Source of the DNA: an uncultured Porphyromonas sp.
GTDB taxonomy: Bacteria; Bacteroidota; Bacteroidia; Bacteroidales; Porphyromonadaceae
Length of the DNA: 63,812 nt
Assembly: GCF_915070105.1 (NCBI RefSeq)
Contig: NZ_CAJZFJ010000002.1
Location: forward strand, 1 to 63,812
Reading direction: 5' to 3'
Shown: piece after piece, positions 34,269 through 43,258 of the stretch
Layout: every line of letters begins with the position of its first letter
How positions within the stretch are numbered: the first letter of the stretch is position 1
Program-made: the position numbers and the translations under genes
The notes under the pieces: generated by a model
The model's database searches: none
Seen by the model: the letters and a program-made list of their open reading frames with translations, nothing else
What the model was told of the DNA's origin: nothing

Positions 34269-35814
34269 CCTGCCCGGCTCGTATCCGAGCCTCTAGCGAC
34301 TGGAAGTAGCGGATGATGTCGGGGTGGCGGTCAGCGACATTCACACGTTCCCTCGGATCACGCTTCATATCGTAGAGCTGAGGAGTCGGGAGGTAACCAC
34401 TCTCGATCTTGGGTCCCCATGTGATCATCGGGCCATGTGATGAGGGGGCGATGTACTTCCAGCGCTCATTACGTAGGCTGAGGGTCTTGTCGGCTGCCTG
34501 CTGGAGGATCCACGGACGACTCTTAGACGAACGTCCCAACCAAGTCGCTAGCTGTACACGGCTATCGGGGGCTGCTCCCTCGGGGAGCTTAACCCCAAGG
34601 AGCTCGGCAAAGGAAGCGATCCAGTCCGTCTGACTCACAAGCGCCGAGGAGGTCTGTGCTCCACGCACGCGCCGAGGCCAACGGACGATAGCGGGGATGC
34701 GTGTTCCACCCTCGAAGGCACTATACTTATACCCACGATAGATCCCCGAGGGATTATGCCCCTTCAGCAGAGCCTCAGCCTGATCATCATAGCCATCATC
34801 GATCACACCGCCATTATCACTAGAGAGCAGGACGAGGGTATCGTCTGCTATCCCGAGGCTATCTAGGGCACGGAGCACCTCGCCCACCGTCCAGTCCAGC
34901 TGTACGATAGCATCTCCTCGCAGCCCCATACCGCTCTGACCTCGGAAGCGAGGGTGTGGGAAGCGGGGGACATGCACATCATTCGTAGCTAGATACACGA
35001 AGAAGGGTTGGTCTCGGTGCTCTGCCCGATGGGTCTGAATGAAGGAGATGGCACGTGTGGCGATGGAGTCGGCGATATTCTCATCCTTCCATAGAGCCTT
35101 TCCCCCACCCTTCATATAGCCGATACGTCCGATACCATTGACGATCGCCATATCGTGCCCGTGGCTTGAGCGAAGGTTATAGAGGAGCTCTGGGTGCGTC
35201 TTGCCTGTAGGCTCTCCCTCGAAGGGCTTGCGATAGCTGACCTCGATCGGAGCTGAAGGGTCATAGTTAGCCACCCGACCATTCTCGATGAAGACACAGG
35301 GTACTCGGTCTGCTGTTGCAGCCATGATATAGGAGTAGTCGAAGCCTAGATCACCGAGACTAGGAGAGACGAGCCCATTCCAGTCCTGTGTGCCGGTCTT
35401 GTCCCCTAGACCTAGGTGCCACTTGCCGAAGGCTGCTGTCGCATAGCCAGCCTGCTTGAAGAGGTCTGCCAACGTGTACTGCTCGGGGCGAATGATCATC
35501 CCAGCGTTCCCTGGGGCGACATCAGTCCCCTCCCTACGCCAGGCATACTGCCCCGTGAGCATCCCATAGCGTGAGGGGGTGCTCGTGGCGGCAGCGGCAT
35601 AGGCATTGGTGAAGCGCACGCCTTGGCGAGCCAGGCGATCGATATTGGATGTCTGTACGTTCTTGGCTCCATAGCATCCGAGGTCGGCATAGCCGAGGTC
35701 ATCTGCGTAGATGACGAGGACATTGGGGCGAGCGGGCTTGCCCTGCTGGGCATGGAGAAGTGTAGCCCCAGAAAGGAGGGCTAGAGCCGAATGGGAGAGT
35801 AGAAGTGGTCTCAT
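34264..35814 (-). CDS. Sulfatase (S1 family, Ser-type), exported
   Basis: About 517 aa from ATG 35814. A signal peptide (to about HAQ, residue 23) is followed by the metal-binding DDLGYADLGCYG and the sulfatase motif STPSR at 78-82, where Ser78 would be converted to formylglycine. Because it is Ser rather than Cys, an anaerobic sulfatase-maturating enzyme (anSME) is needed; none is in the window. FGKWHLG and the GGTRIPAIVRWP block also fit. It removes sulfate from host glycans in the periplasm; the exact substrate is not known. The promoter at 35891-35921 is good. Confidence 0.87.
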   Translation of the reverse strand: MRPLLLSHSALALLSGATLLHAQQGKPARPNVLVIYADDLGYADLGCYGAKNVQTSNIDRLARQGVRFTNAYAAAATSTPSRYGMLTGQYAWRREGTDVAPGNAGMIIRPEQYTLADLFKQAGYATAAFGKWHLGLGDKTGTQDWNGLVSPSLGDLGFDYSYIMAATADRVPCVFIENGRVANYDPSAPIEVSYRKPFEGEPTGKTHPELLYNLRSSHGHDMAIVNGIGRIGYMKGGGKALWKDENIADSIATRAISFIQTHRAEHRDQPFFVYLATNDVHVPRFPHPRFRGQSGMGLRGDAIVQLDWTVGEVLRALDSLGIADDTLVLLSSDNGGVIDDGYDDQAEALLKGHNPSGIYRGYKYSAFEGGTRIPAIVRWPRRVRGAQTSSALVSQTDWIASFAELLGVKLPEGAAPDSRVQLATWLGRSSKSRPWILQQAADKTLSLRNERWKYIAPSSHGPMITWGPKIESGYLPTPQLYDMKRDPRERVNVADRHPDIIRYFQSLEARIRAGQE

Positions 35815-35890
35815 ACCGCAGATATTCGTATCAGAGTGCAGTCTATGGAGATACATTAGGGTACGGGGGGATACCCCCTAAATGGCAGGG

Positions 35891-35921
35891 CAAAGGTACA
35901 CATTAGCCCCCTACAAGCCAA
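35891..35921 (-). promoter_or_regulatory. Promoter of the sulfatase gene
   Basis: On the minus strand TTGG (35918-35921), then 20 nt, then TACCTTTG (35891-35898). This is close to the Bacteroidota consensus and lies about 75 bp before the ATG. Confidence 0.5.
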
Positions 35922-35981
35922 GCATATCCAGCTCATAGGGGACGAGTATTCCCCTCTGCCCACATCATCTATGAAGAAAGG

Positions 35982-36018
35982 CAGAGGCCACACATCCCTA
36001 GGGGATATGTAGCCTCTG
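35982..36018 (-). terminator. Hairpin downstream of nagB
   Basis: Arms 35982-35998 and 36002-36018 form a nearly perfect 17-bp stem with a 3-nt loop, 46 bp after the nagB stop. Confidence 0.6.
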
Positions 36019-36064
36019 TATAAGGTAGCTCCTAGTATAGCTAGGGAAGCATGGATGCGAAGGA

Positions 36065-36850
36065 CTAGAGTCGCTCGATATCCTTGAAGTACCTATAGGT
36101 ACCGACCTTTAGGTCGATGCAGGAGGCTTCATCGCAGACGATGATCCCCTTGGGGTGGAGCTGCAGGGCAGTGATGGTCCACATCTGGTTCACCGAGCCC
36201 TCGACAGCCTGCTGTAGGGCACGAGCCTTACCATGGCCATTGACGAGGACGAGTACCTCGCGAGCGGACATCACCGTACCGACACCTACTGTGAGAGCGG
36301 TCTTAGGCACCTTGTTCACATCCCCCTCGAAGAAGCGGCTATTGGCGATGATCGTATCTGTCGTGAGCGTCTTGATACGAGTGCGGGAGGAGAGTGAGGA
36401 GCCGGGTTCGTTGAAGGCGATATGCCCATCAGGGCCAATCCCCCCGAGGAAGAGGTCTATCCCTCCGACAGCCTGTATAGCGGCCTCATAGGCTGCACAC
36501 TCGGCCTCTAGGTCGGGTGCATTACCATTGAGGATATGCACGTTCTCAGCCTTGATATCAATATGGCTGAAGAAGTTCGTCCACATGAACGTATGGTAGC
36601 TCTGTGGGTGATCCTTAGGGATACCTACATACTCGTCCATGTTGAAGGTGACGACGTGCTCGAAGGAGACACGTCCTGCACGGTAAGCCTCGACAAGAGC
36701 CTGATACATACCCAGAGGAGAGGAGCCCGTAGGCAGACCGAGGACGAAGGGCTTAGAGGCTGTAGGCTGAGCCTCGTTGATACGTCGGACTACATAGTCA
36801 GCAGCCCACTGCGAGATGCCACTATAGTCTGGTTGGATGATAAGACGCAT
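36065..36850 (-). CDS. nagB: Glucosamine-6-phosphate deaminase
   Basis: 261 aa. It converts GlcN-6-P to fructose-6-P plus ammonia, the entry of amino sugars into glycolysis. Visible are the phosphate loop LPTGSSPLGMYQAL, the catalytic-region FNMDEYVGIPKDHPQSY and the general-base/proton-relay block GGIGPDGHIAFNEPGSS. The C-terminus is short, as in the single-domain Bacteroidota form. It lies 51 bp downstream of the flavodiiron protein gene. Confidence 0.95.
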   Translation of the reverse strand: MRLIIQPDYSGISQWAADYVVRRINEAQPTASKPFVLGLPTGSSPLGMYQALVEAYRAGRVSFEHVVTFNMDEYVGIPKDHPQSYHTFMWTNFFSHIDIKAENVHILNGNAPDLEAECAAYEAAIQAVGGIDLFLGGIGPDGHIAFNEPGSSLSSRTRIKTLTTDTIIANSRFFEGDVNKVPKTALTVGVGTVMSAREVLVLVNGHGKARALQQAVEGSVNQMWTITALQLHPKGIIVCDEASCIDLKVGTYRYFKDIERL

Positions 36851-36901
36851 TAGGTTAGTTGATATTATGAATTGCTAATAGATACATTAGTATGTGGGTC
36901 G

Positions 36902-38104
36902 CTAGCCCTTGATCCGCTCAGCCATAGCCTGACCGAGACTCCACCCAGCATCTAGGACAGAGGCTAGATCTGACATCTTCAGCTCGACAGCCTCGCCGAC
37001 GAGCTCCCACTTCATCTCTTCGGCGAAGGGGACAAGACGCTTCACCGCACCTGGTGCCCAGGTATAGGAGCCGAAGGCAGCATAGAGACGATCCTTGACG
37101 TCACGGATGCGTATGAGCTGTAGGAGGTTCTCAATGGGAGAGAAGAGCTCCCCGCAGTAAGTGGGGCTACCGATGATGAGCCCACGACAGCTGAATATGT
37201 CGCAGAGGATATCGGAGGGGTCGGACTTGCTCACATTGTGGCAGACGACACGCTTCACCCCATGGGCGACGAGGCTCTGGGCGATCACGTCGGCTAGCTG
37301 CTCGGTATTGCCATACATCGAGCCGTAGAGGACTACGACACCCTCCTCACTTGTGAAGTGCGAGAGACGCTCATAGAGGTCTAGAGCTTCGCCGAAGCCC
37401 TCCTTCGTCCATACGACACCGTGTGTAGGACAGACGAAGTCTACGTCTAGTCCCTGGCGTTGCATATTGGCAAGAGCCTTCTGCACGAAGCCCCCATACT
37501 TCCCAATCACCGTAGCGTAGTAGCGGCGCATCTCTCTGAAGTAGGCTGTGCGGTCGGTGATCTGTGTATCGAAGAGGATACCATTGAGAGCACCAAATGA
37601 CCCGAAGGCATCGGCTGTGAAGAGCGCCTTGCTCGTCTGCTCGTAGGTGAACATCACCTCGGGCCAGTGCACCATAGGAGCCATGAGGAAGGAGAACTCG
37701 TGGCGTCCGATACGCAGAGCATCTCCGCTCTTGACCTCATGCAGTCCCTCGGTGATGCCGTGGAAGCCACGGAGCATATCGAAGGTCTTCTTGTTCCCCA
37801 CGATCTTCATCTGTGGGTAACGCTTACGGAGCAGGCCGATAGATCCACCATGGTCGGGCTCCATATGGTTCACGATGAGGTAGTCAAGAGGCCTGCCCTG
37901 TAGGACGAGATCCAGCTTGTGGAAGAAGATGTCGGAGTAGCAGACATCCACCGTATCGATGAGGGTCGTATGCTCATCGACGATCAGATAGGAGTTGTAG
38001 GCGACACCACTGGGTAGGCTCCACATATTCTCAAAGAGAGCCTTCATGCGGTCATTCACACCTACGTAGTAGATGGAGTCGCAGACCTGAGGGACTTGGT
38101 ACAT
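36902..38104 (-). CDS. Flavodiiron protein (FprA-type A flavoprotein)
   Basis: 400 aa. The N-terminal metallo-beta-lactamase-like domain has the diiron ligands H-x-E-x-D-H (His80, Glu82, Asp84, His85 in NHMEPDHGG) and a later His (VHWPEVMF). The C-terminal flavodoxin-like domain has the FMN loop YGSMYGNTEQLAD near residue 257. Such proteins reduce O2 to water and/or NO to N2O and protect anaerobes from oxygen or nitrosative stress. There is no fused rubredoxin, so an external donor is needed. It lies between lgt and nagB, with gaps of 84 and 51 bp. Confidence 0.92.
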   Translation of the reverse strand: MYQVPQVCDSIYYVGVNDRMKALFENMWSLPSGVAYNSYLIVDEHTTLIDTVDVCYSDIFFHKLDLVLQGRPLDYLIVNHMEPDHGGSIGLLRKRYPQMKIVGNKKTFDMLRGFHGITEGLHEVKSGDALRIGRHEFSFLMAPMVHWPEVMFTYEQTSKALFTADAFGSFGALNGILFDTQITDRTAYFREMRRYYATVIGKYGGFVQKALANMQRQGLDVDFVCPTHGVVWTKEGFGEALDLYERLSHFTSEEGVVVLYGSMYGNTEQLADVIAQSLVAHGVKRVVCHNVSKSDPSDILCDIFSCRGLIIGSPTYCGELFSPIENLLQLIRIRDVKDRLYAAFGSYTWAPGAVKRLVPFAEEMKWELVGEAVELKMSDLASVLDAGWSLGQAMAERIKG

Positions 38105-38188
38105 AGCGTGCGTATATATTTATAGATGTATGGCATGCTACACTTGGTGCGGCGCCAAGGCTTAGCCTAGCGTAGGATGCACGTTCAT

Positions 38189-39052
38189 TTATTCTTGCTT
38201 GACGAGGTTCTCGTCAGCCCGATGGAGATAGGCATAGATGATGAGTGCCACCCCAGCCACAGCGAAGGGAATGCTGAGGAGCTGCCCCATGTTCAGCCCA
38301 TAGTGCTGCACCATATCGATCTCCCAAGGCTCCTGTACATTCTTGATACTCTCAATGAAGTAGCGGAAGCCAAAGACACCCAGTAGGAAGTAACCGAGGA
38401 TAAGGCCCGAGTAGCGACGGGCAGCGTCCTTTCTCCAGTAGAGATACATACAGACAGCGAATACCACGAGGTATGCCAGCGCCTCATAGATCTGCGTCGG
38501 ATGGCAGGCGGGGATCGTCAGCCCCTTCTCAGCATAGCTTGCGAACTCTGAGGCACGAGGGAAGATGAAGCCCCAGGGCTGGTCGGTAGGCTTACCGAAG
38601 ATCTCACTATTCATTAGGTTCCCTAGGCGAATGAGCGCAGCAGCCAGCCCTGTAGGCACGGCTAGACGGTCAAGTGTCCAGAGAATGGACTTCTTCGTGA
38701 CCCGCTTGGAATAGATCCATACGGCGATGATGATACCTATTGTCCCACCGTGGCTAGCCAGTCCCCCCTCCCAGACGGCAAAGATCTTGGCAGGGTTCGC
38801 CAGATAGTAGGCAGGGTCATAGAAGAGCACATGCCCGAGGCGTGCTCCGATGACCGTCCCGAGGACGACATAGATGAAGAGGGAGTTCATCCACTCAGGG
38901 TTGAGCTTCTCCCGCTTCCAAATACGATCCTCGATCATCGGGCCAAGGATCAACAGCCCTAGGGCAAAGAGGAGCCCATACCAACGGATACCTCTGCCGA
39001 AGATCTCGAAGATCACAGGATCGACATCCCACGTAATAGCAGCCAGTGTCAT
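38189..39052 (-). CDS. lgt: Phosphatidylglycerol-prolipoprotein diacylglyceryl transferase
   Basis: 287 aa polytopic inner-membrane enzyme with about seven hydrophobic segments. It transfers diacylglycerol from phosphatidylglycerol to the lipobox Cys of prolipoproteins, the first step of the modification used by the many lipoproteins here. Signatures are RWYGLLFALGLLILG at the start, GGLASHGGTIG, and RLGNLMNSEIFGKPTDQPWG (the GRxxNxxNxExxG block). It follows ddh by 34 bp and is probably in one operon. Confidence 0.95.
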   Translation of the reverse strand: MTLAAITWDVDPVIFEIFGRGIRWYGLLFALGLLILGPMIEDRIWKREKLNPEWMNSLFIYVVLGTVIGARLGHVLFYDPAYYLANPAKIFAVWEGGLASHGGTIGIIIAVWIYSKRVTKKSILWTLDRLAVPTGLAAALIRLGNLMNSEIFGKPTDQPWGFIFPRASEFASYAEKGLTIPACHPTQIYEALAYLVVFAVCMYLYWRKDAARRYSGLILGYFLLGVFGFRYFIESIKNVQEPWEIDMVQHYGLNMGQLLSIPFAVAGVALIIYAYLHRADENLVKQE

Positions 39053-39086
39053 GTGTCTCTAGTATGATATGATATTCTGAATTTGG

Positions 39087-39992
39087 TTAGCAGAGCTTCC
39101 CGATCCACCGCTCCCGATCACCGGGGAGGAGGTCGATCACAGGGATCTCCTGCATCGTATAGCATCCTGGACGCTGACGCATAGAGGCTCGTGCTACGGC
39201 TACGAGGATCTGTGCCGTCAGGGCAGGGTTATTGATCTTCATGTTGAAGGATAGGAGCTGATTCTGCGTCTTGCCCGAGACTCCCTTACGGATCATCTCT
39301 ACCCCATGCCCCATATCGATGAGGGCATCCACATCATCCACGACAGTGACGTGGGTCTCGTCGTGGGCGAAGTAGTCATCGGCCTTGATAGCAGCGATGA
39401 CCTCGGGGGCTTGATATCCCTCCTCCAGCTCGATGTAGACCATTCGGCGGTGAATACCTGTACCTGTGGGGATGGTCATCGAGAGTGCTCGCTTGACTCC
39501 AGCGATCGCCTTGACGGCTACTGTATGCCCCATGCTCATACCGGGGCCGAAGTTGGTATAGGTGATCCCACGGGGCACGATGGCCTCCATGAGAGTACGC
39601 ACGACCGAGTCGCTCCCTGGATCCCAGCCCGAGGCGATCACCGAGACGGTGTCGTGCTGACGGGCAGCCTCCCCGAGAGTGCGACGTAGGGCAAGTATAT
39701 CGGTATGAATATCGAAGCTATCCACGGTACGGATCCCCTGAGCCAAGATCCCGAGAGCCGTCTGCTCTACGAGTCGTGTAGGGGTACAGAGCAGGGCTAC
39801 ATCGACCTCCCCAAGCTCTCCGATAGAGCTCACCACAGGATAGGGGCGAAGCTCAGGAGGCACCTGTGTGGCATCTCTGCGTACAACGCCCACGAGTTCG
39901 AAGTCGGATGCCGCCTCGAGGGCCTCTACGGCATAGCGACCGATATTGCCGTAGCCAACGACTGCAGCCTTGATCTTATGTATCTCAGACAT
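39087..39992 (-). CDS. ddh: meso-Diaminopimelate dehydrogenase
   Basis: 301 aa. It makes meso-diaminopimelate from tetrahydrodipicolinate in one NADPH-dependent step, for peptidoglycan and lysine. The N-terminal Rossmann motif is VVGYGNIGRYAVEAL, then DSFDIHTD, SGWDPGSDSVVRTL and FGPGMSMGHTVAVKA, which are the Ddh-specific blocks. P. gingivalis and relatives use this route. It is the first gene of the likely ddh-lgt-FDP-nagB unit, with a TAnnTTTG box at 40048-40055. Confidence 0.93.
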   Translation of the reverse strand: MSEIHKIKAAVVGYGNIGRYAVEALEAASDFELVGVVRRDATQVPPELRPYPVVSSIGELGEVDVALLCTPTRLVEQTALGILAQGIRTVDSFDIHTDILALRRTLGEAARQHDTVSVIASGWDPGSDSVVRTLMEAIVPRGITYTNFGPGMSMGHTVAVKAIAGVKRALSMTIPTGTGIHRRMVYIELEEGYQAPEVIAAIKADDYFAHDETHVTVVDDVDALIDMGHGVEMIRKGVSGKTQNQLLSFNMKINNPALTAQILVAVARASMRQRPGCYTMQEIPVIDLLPGDRERWIGKLC

Positions 39993-40047
39993 TCTTTTTT
40001 TCTGTTTCTTTTAGTCAAATCACATTGTACCGTGTAGTATATCTGTG

Positions 40048-40055
40048 CAAAGATA
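40048..40055 (-). promoter_or_regulatory. Candidate -7 box for ddh operon
   Basis: TATCTTTG on the minus strand, 56 bp upstream of the ddh ATG. Confidence 0.4.
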
Positions 40056-40265
40056 AGAAATACCCTCGGAGCTCGTGCTGGATACCCTTCCCCAGCCTAC
40101 CCCATCTCTAGTCCCACCCTTAGCCCCCCATAGTTCATCCCCATGTGCCCCTTCCCCCGACACCAGCTATCCCCACCAAGGCCTGCGAAGGCGGGACGAC
40201 TCCCCCCTCAGAAGAGCCGTCCATATAAGTCTGGAATCAAGCACATTACAAAGACCCCTCCAAGG

Positions 40266-40426
40266 ACTCGGTATGAACGCCAAAATGGACTCGGTAAGAA
40301 CGCTCATGCGAACTCGGTATGAACGCTAGGGCGAACTCAGTATGAACGCTAGGGCGAACTCAGTATGAACGCTAGGGCGGACTCGGTATGTTCGATACAC
40401 CGCTCTCAGTATGTCCTCTCCACCCC
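40266..40426 (+). repeat. 23-bp tandem repeat array (about 7 units)
   Basis: Units of exactly 23 bp start at 40266, 40289, 40312, 40335, 40358, 40381 and 40404. Units 3-5 are nearly identical (ACTCRGTATGAACGCTAGGG core); 1, 2, 6 and 7 are degenerate. Units abut without spacers, so this is not a CRISPR. Confidence 0.9.
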
Positions 40427-40834
40427 TCTCTGAATGCCCGATACAGAGGGACTTAGCTCCGAGATCTGAAGGCGGTTTATTTTCCCCTACCCTAACCCCT
40501 TGTTTCTGCCTCATCCTACCCCCTATTCCATCCGACCTTAGTCCACGCTTTTGGCTCTGCTCTGATCCCACCTCAGTCCACACGGCCTCCGAGTTCAGAG
40601 GCTTGCTTGGTCTCTATTCCCTTCGACTCCAAGTACACCTTCCGACCCGCCCCAACTGCATACTCTTGCTCAAGACTCGGCACATCCCCCACCCTCCTCC
40701 ACCCTCCCCATGCTCTATCTGCTAGCCTTGCGACTCGGGGGACTCCCACCTCCCCTTTATATCCAGTAGGATAAGCGACCAAGCCGAGGGTACGCAATCA
40801 GGAAGCCTTAGCACTCCAGGTGAGCGACGACACA

Positions 40835-40885
40835 AAAGCCCCGAGGCAGTGCACCACTTCACTGGGTGCACTGCCTCGGGGCTTT
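40835..40885 (-). terminator. 20-bp perfect terminator hairpin after the M64 gene
   Basis: Arms 40835-40854 and 40866-40885 are exact complements with an 11-nt loop, followed on the minus strand by CTTTTGTG. It is 23 bp after the M64 stop and ends the long minus-strand run. Confidence 0.8.
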
Positions 40886-40908
40886 GACAATTGGGAAAGA
40901 GAGAGGGC

Positions 40909-42228
40909 TTACTTCTTAGCCTTCTTTATGCCGTCTAGGTAGTAGTTCATGAGCTTGTTGAGGGCGAGATGGCAGGCAGGACAGAAGTCTGGGTTGGCAT
41001 TCGACCGCATACGACAGTCGAAGCTCGGGCGATACATCCCCTTCTTGCTGTAGGCTGCACCTTCGTATAGCCCCACGGGGTACTTCTTGGCTTGAGCAGG
41101 AGGTGTGGGAACGGGAGTACCCTTGCGGATCAGGTGTGACCACTTCTTACCCTCGAAGTCCTTGAGGTTCGTGACGTTCTGCTCCCAGGGCTCAACATCC
41201 CTAGAGTAACTCTCCGCTACCGCATCATCTTCGTAGAAGTATTCGTCGGTCAAGCCCCCGAAGCTGTGCCCGAACTCGTGTACGATCACAGGGAGGTAGT
41301 ACTTGTGGTGTGTCGAGCTGATGAGGTAGGAGTTGTAGATACCGCCACCGCCATAGACATCACTATTGACAAGGATGATTAAGTGCTCATAGGGAATTCC
41401 CACGAGAGCATCATTGATGGCCTTGACCCGGCGGGTGGTTAGGTAGCGTTCGCTATAGAAGGTGTCGAAGTGGGAGCTAAAGGGCGTGCGGGGCCAGAAG
41501 TGCTCACGGGGGACAGCGACACCCGAGTCCTTGGATGTAGAGCGGACGGCAACGACATTGAAGTGCTCCCGATAGCTCTTGAAGGGCTCGTAGGAGAAGA
41601 TGGCATCCACGGCAGCCCGAGCATCCTTGAGGAAGAGTGGCATCTCAGCCTCGGTATAGCCTTCGGCAAGGATGGCTAGGTCGATGCAGTCCTTCGCCGT
41701 ACCCGACTTGATGAGGTACTCGTGGGGCAGGGCGGGCTCCTTCGTACGGTCGTGGATCAAGATGTCTGTAGGATCAATGCGCTGCACCTGTGTGGCGATG
41801 ACCTCTGCATGCGCACCGCTTAGCTCCATCGTCACCGTGATAGGTGCCTTAGGGTAAGGGATGAGGAAGACATTCTCGTAGGCACGCTGTACCCGCTTGG
41901 CCTCATCGGTCAGTCGCCACTCTTGGTAAAGGGAGTTGAAGGACGTGCAGTAGATAACCTTCCCCGAGGCTTCGTCCCGTACATAGAGACGAGCGTTGCC
42001 CCGTAGAGCGAGGGTATCGAGGTGGTGCCTGCGACCTGCCCAACCCGTGAGCAGATGATGTTCCTCTGGGTAGATGGTCGTGTGCTCAGAGTCCCCGGAG
42101 AAGATGTAGTCCAGGCGCAGCGTGCTGTCTCGGAAGAAGGTGTCGAAGTGCTGTGCCGTAGCTCGCTCTGCCCATCCCATAAGGAGGCAGAGGGCAACGA
42201 GGAGAAGGGAGGTAGTCTTTCTTCGCAT
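40909..42228 (-). CDS. M64 family (IgA-peptidase-like) metallopeptidase, secreted
   Basis: 439 aa from ATG 42228 (an ATG 6 bp upstream also possible). It has a signal peptide (to ATAQ, about residue 26), an N-terminal M64-associated domain (Ig-like, to about 170), and the peptidase domain with the zinc site HEFGHSFGGLTDEY starting at residue 317 (His317, Glu318, His321). DLAILAEGYTEAEM and GIYNSYLISS also fit. M64 includes IgA-cleaving enzymes but most Bacteroidota members are uncharacterised, so the substrate is not known. A CxACH motif near the C-terminus (FCPACHL) is noticeable. It ends the long co-directional run. Confidence 0.87.
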   Translation of the reverse strand: MRRKTTSLLLVALCLLMGWAERATAQHFDTFFRDSTLRLDYIFSGDSEHTTIYPEEHHLLTGWAGRRHHLDTLALRGNARLYVRDEASGKVIYCTSFNSLYQEWRLTDEAKRVQRAYENVFLIPYPKAPITVTMELSGAHAEVIATQVQRIDPTDILIHDRTKEPALPHEYLIKSGTAKDCIDLAILAEGYTEAEMPLFLKDARAAVDAIFSYEPFKSYREHFNVVAVRSTSKDSGVAVPREHFWPRTPFSSHFDTFYSERYLTTRRVKAINDALVGIPYEHLIILVNSDVYGGGGIYNSYLISSTHHKYYLPVIVHEFGHSFGGLTDEYFYEDDAVAESYSRDVEPWEQNVTNLKDFEGKKWSHLIRKGTPVPTPPAQAKKYPVGLYEGAAYSKKGMYRPSFDCRMRSNANPDFCPACHLALNKLMNYYLDGIKKAKK

Positions 42229-42273
42229 GATCATGAAGCGTTAATTGGGTCAAAGTAGCAGAGTAGTAGTACG

Positions 42274-43224
42274 TCACACACGGCTGTGTGGAGGGTAGAG
42301 TTCGTCTCTGAGAGCTCGGTACATACGATCATAGGTGGGCAGGATAATCCCGAGGTGATGTGCAGTACGCACGACGTAGCCCGTGAGGTTCTCCAGCTCC
42401 GTCCTTCCCCCAGCGAGGAAGTCCACGTGCATAGAGCTGGTGCTGGTAGGGGTCATGAAGGTCTGTCGCTCGATCGTTCGCTCTACCGCATCCTCCCCTA
42501 GGTCGTGCCCTAGGGCAGTGTAGAGCTGGCAGAGCTCCTCGATAAGCGCACGCATCCCTCTAGGGTGCTGGGCGAGGGCTTCGCCTACGGTGAGGTTGTA
42601 GTAGGAGGTTCCCGTAGCAGTGGCAGAGATCATGAGGTACTTCTTGCGGATATGATCCTCTATATCGTCTGGGTTGATCGCCTTCACACCTACAGAGGTA
42701 AGTAGGTCGGCTAGCTCCCGTTCCTCCTCGGTACGTGTAGCCCCACGGCTACCGAAGATGAAGATCTCACGCTCCGCCTCCAGTAGGATCTCTCCTGCCT
42801 CGGGCTTTCGCCCCGAGATATAGACACAGCCATCCCACACCCTATTATTAGGTAGGATGCGCTTCACCTGCTCGGTGATGTCAGCACCATTGAGCAGGGG
42901 AAGGATGATGGTCTCTGGGGTGATGATGGGTAAGAGCTGACGAAGATTAGCCTCTAGGTCGTAGCTCTTGGTGGCAAGGATCACGAGGTCAGACTTGGGG
43001 AGCTCGTGGGGGTCTTCCGCCACGAAGTCAGGCTCGACAGTGAAGTCACGCTCTGGAGTATGGACATGCAGCCCACGAGAGCGAATAGCCTCGAGGTGTG
43101 CGCCACGGGCGACGAAGGCGACCTGACGCCCCTTAGCCTCTCGGCGGGCAGCCTGGACGAGCATCGCCCCATAGTAGCCCCCGACACCGCCAAGACCCGA
43201 GATGGTGATATGATGCAGTAGCAT
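42274..43224 (-). CDS. Ketopantoate reductase family (PanE/ApbA-like)
   Basis: 316 aa from ATG 43224 (MLLHHITISG). NADPH-binding loop GLGGVGGYYGAMLV, then LVILATKSYDLE, a central LLNGADITEQV and a C-terminal dimerisation domain with TPTSTSSMHVDFLAGGRTELENLTG, which are the 2-dehydropantoate 2-reductase landmarks. The reaction is ketopantoate to pantoate in pantothenate synthesis, but many relatives have other substrates, so I leave the symbol empty. The longer frame to 43266 would start with an Asn run and overlap the upstream gene; it is less likely. The gene sits inside the glycosyltransferase run. Confidence 0.8.
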   Translation of the reverse strand: MLLHHITISGLGGVGGYYGAMLVQAARREAKGRQVAFVARGAHLEAIRSRGLHVHTPERDFTVEPDFVAEDPHELPKSDLVILATKSYDLEANLRQLLPIITPETIILPLLNGADITEQVKRILPNNRVWDGCVYISGRKPEAGEILLEAEREIFIFGSRGATRTEEERELADLLTSVGVKAINPDDIEDHIRKKYLMISATATGTSYYNLTVGEALAQHPRGMRALIEELCQLYTALGHDLGEDAVERTIERQTFMTPTSTSSMHVDFLAGGRTELENLTGYVVRTAHHLGIILPTYDRMYRALRDELYPPHSRV

Positions 43225-43258
43225 AGAGATTAGTTCGTTTGAGTTAGTGTTGTTATTG

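Larger units (their letters stand above)
39993..40908. other. Intergenic region (ddh / M64 peptidase) with tandem repeat
   Basis: About 900 bp without a supported gene. It contains the ddh promoter, the 23-bp repeat array (40266-40426) and the terminator of the long glycosyltransferase run (40835-40885). Short open frames at 40.3-40.8 kb are proline/cysteine-rich, without signal or domain, and are judged spurious. Confidence 0.6.

Noticed and set aside
40266..40426. CRISPR array
   Set aside because: The 23-bp units abut with no unique spacers and there are no cas genes in the window.
40411..40725. Proline-rich 104-codon plus-strand frame
   Set aside because: No signal, domain or neighbour support; composition follows the C-rich DNA.
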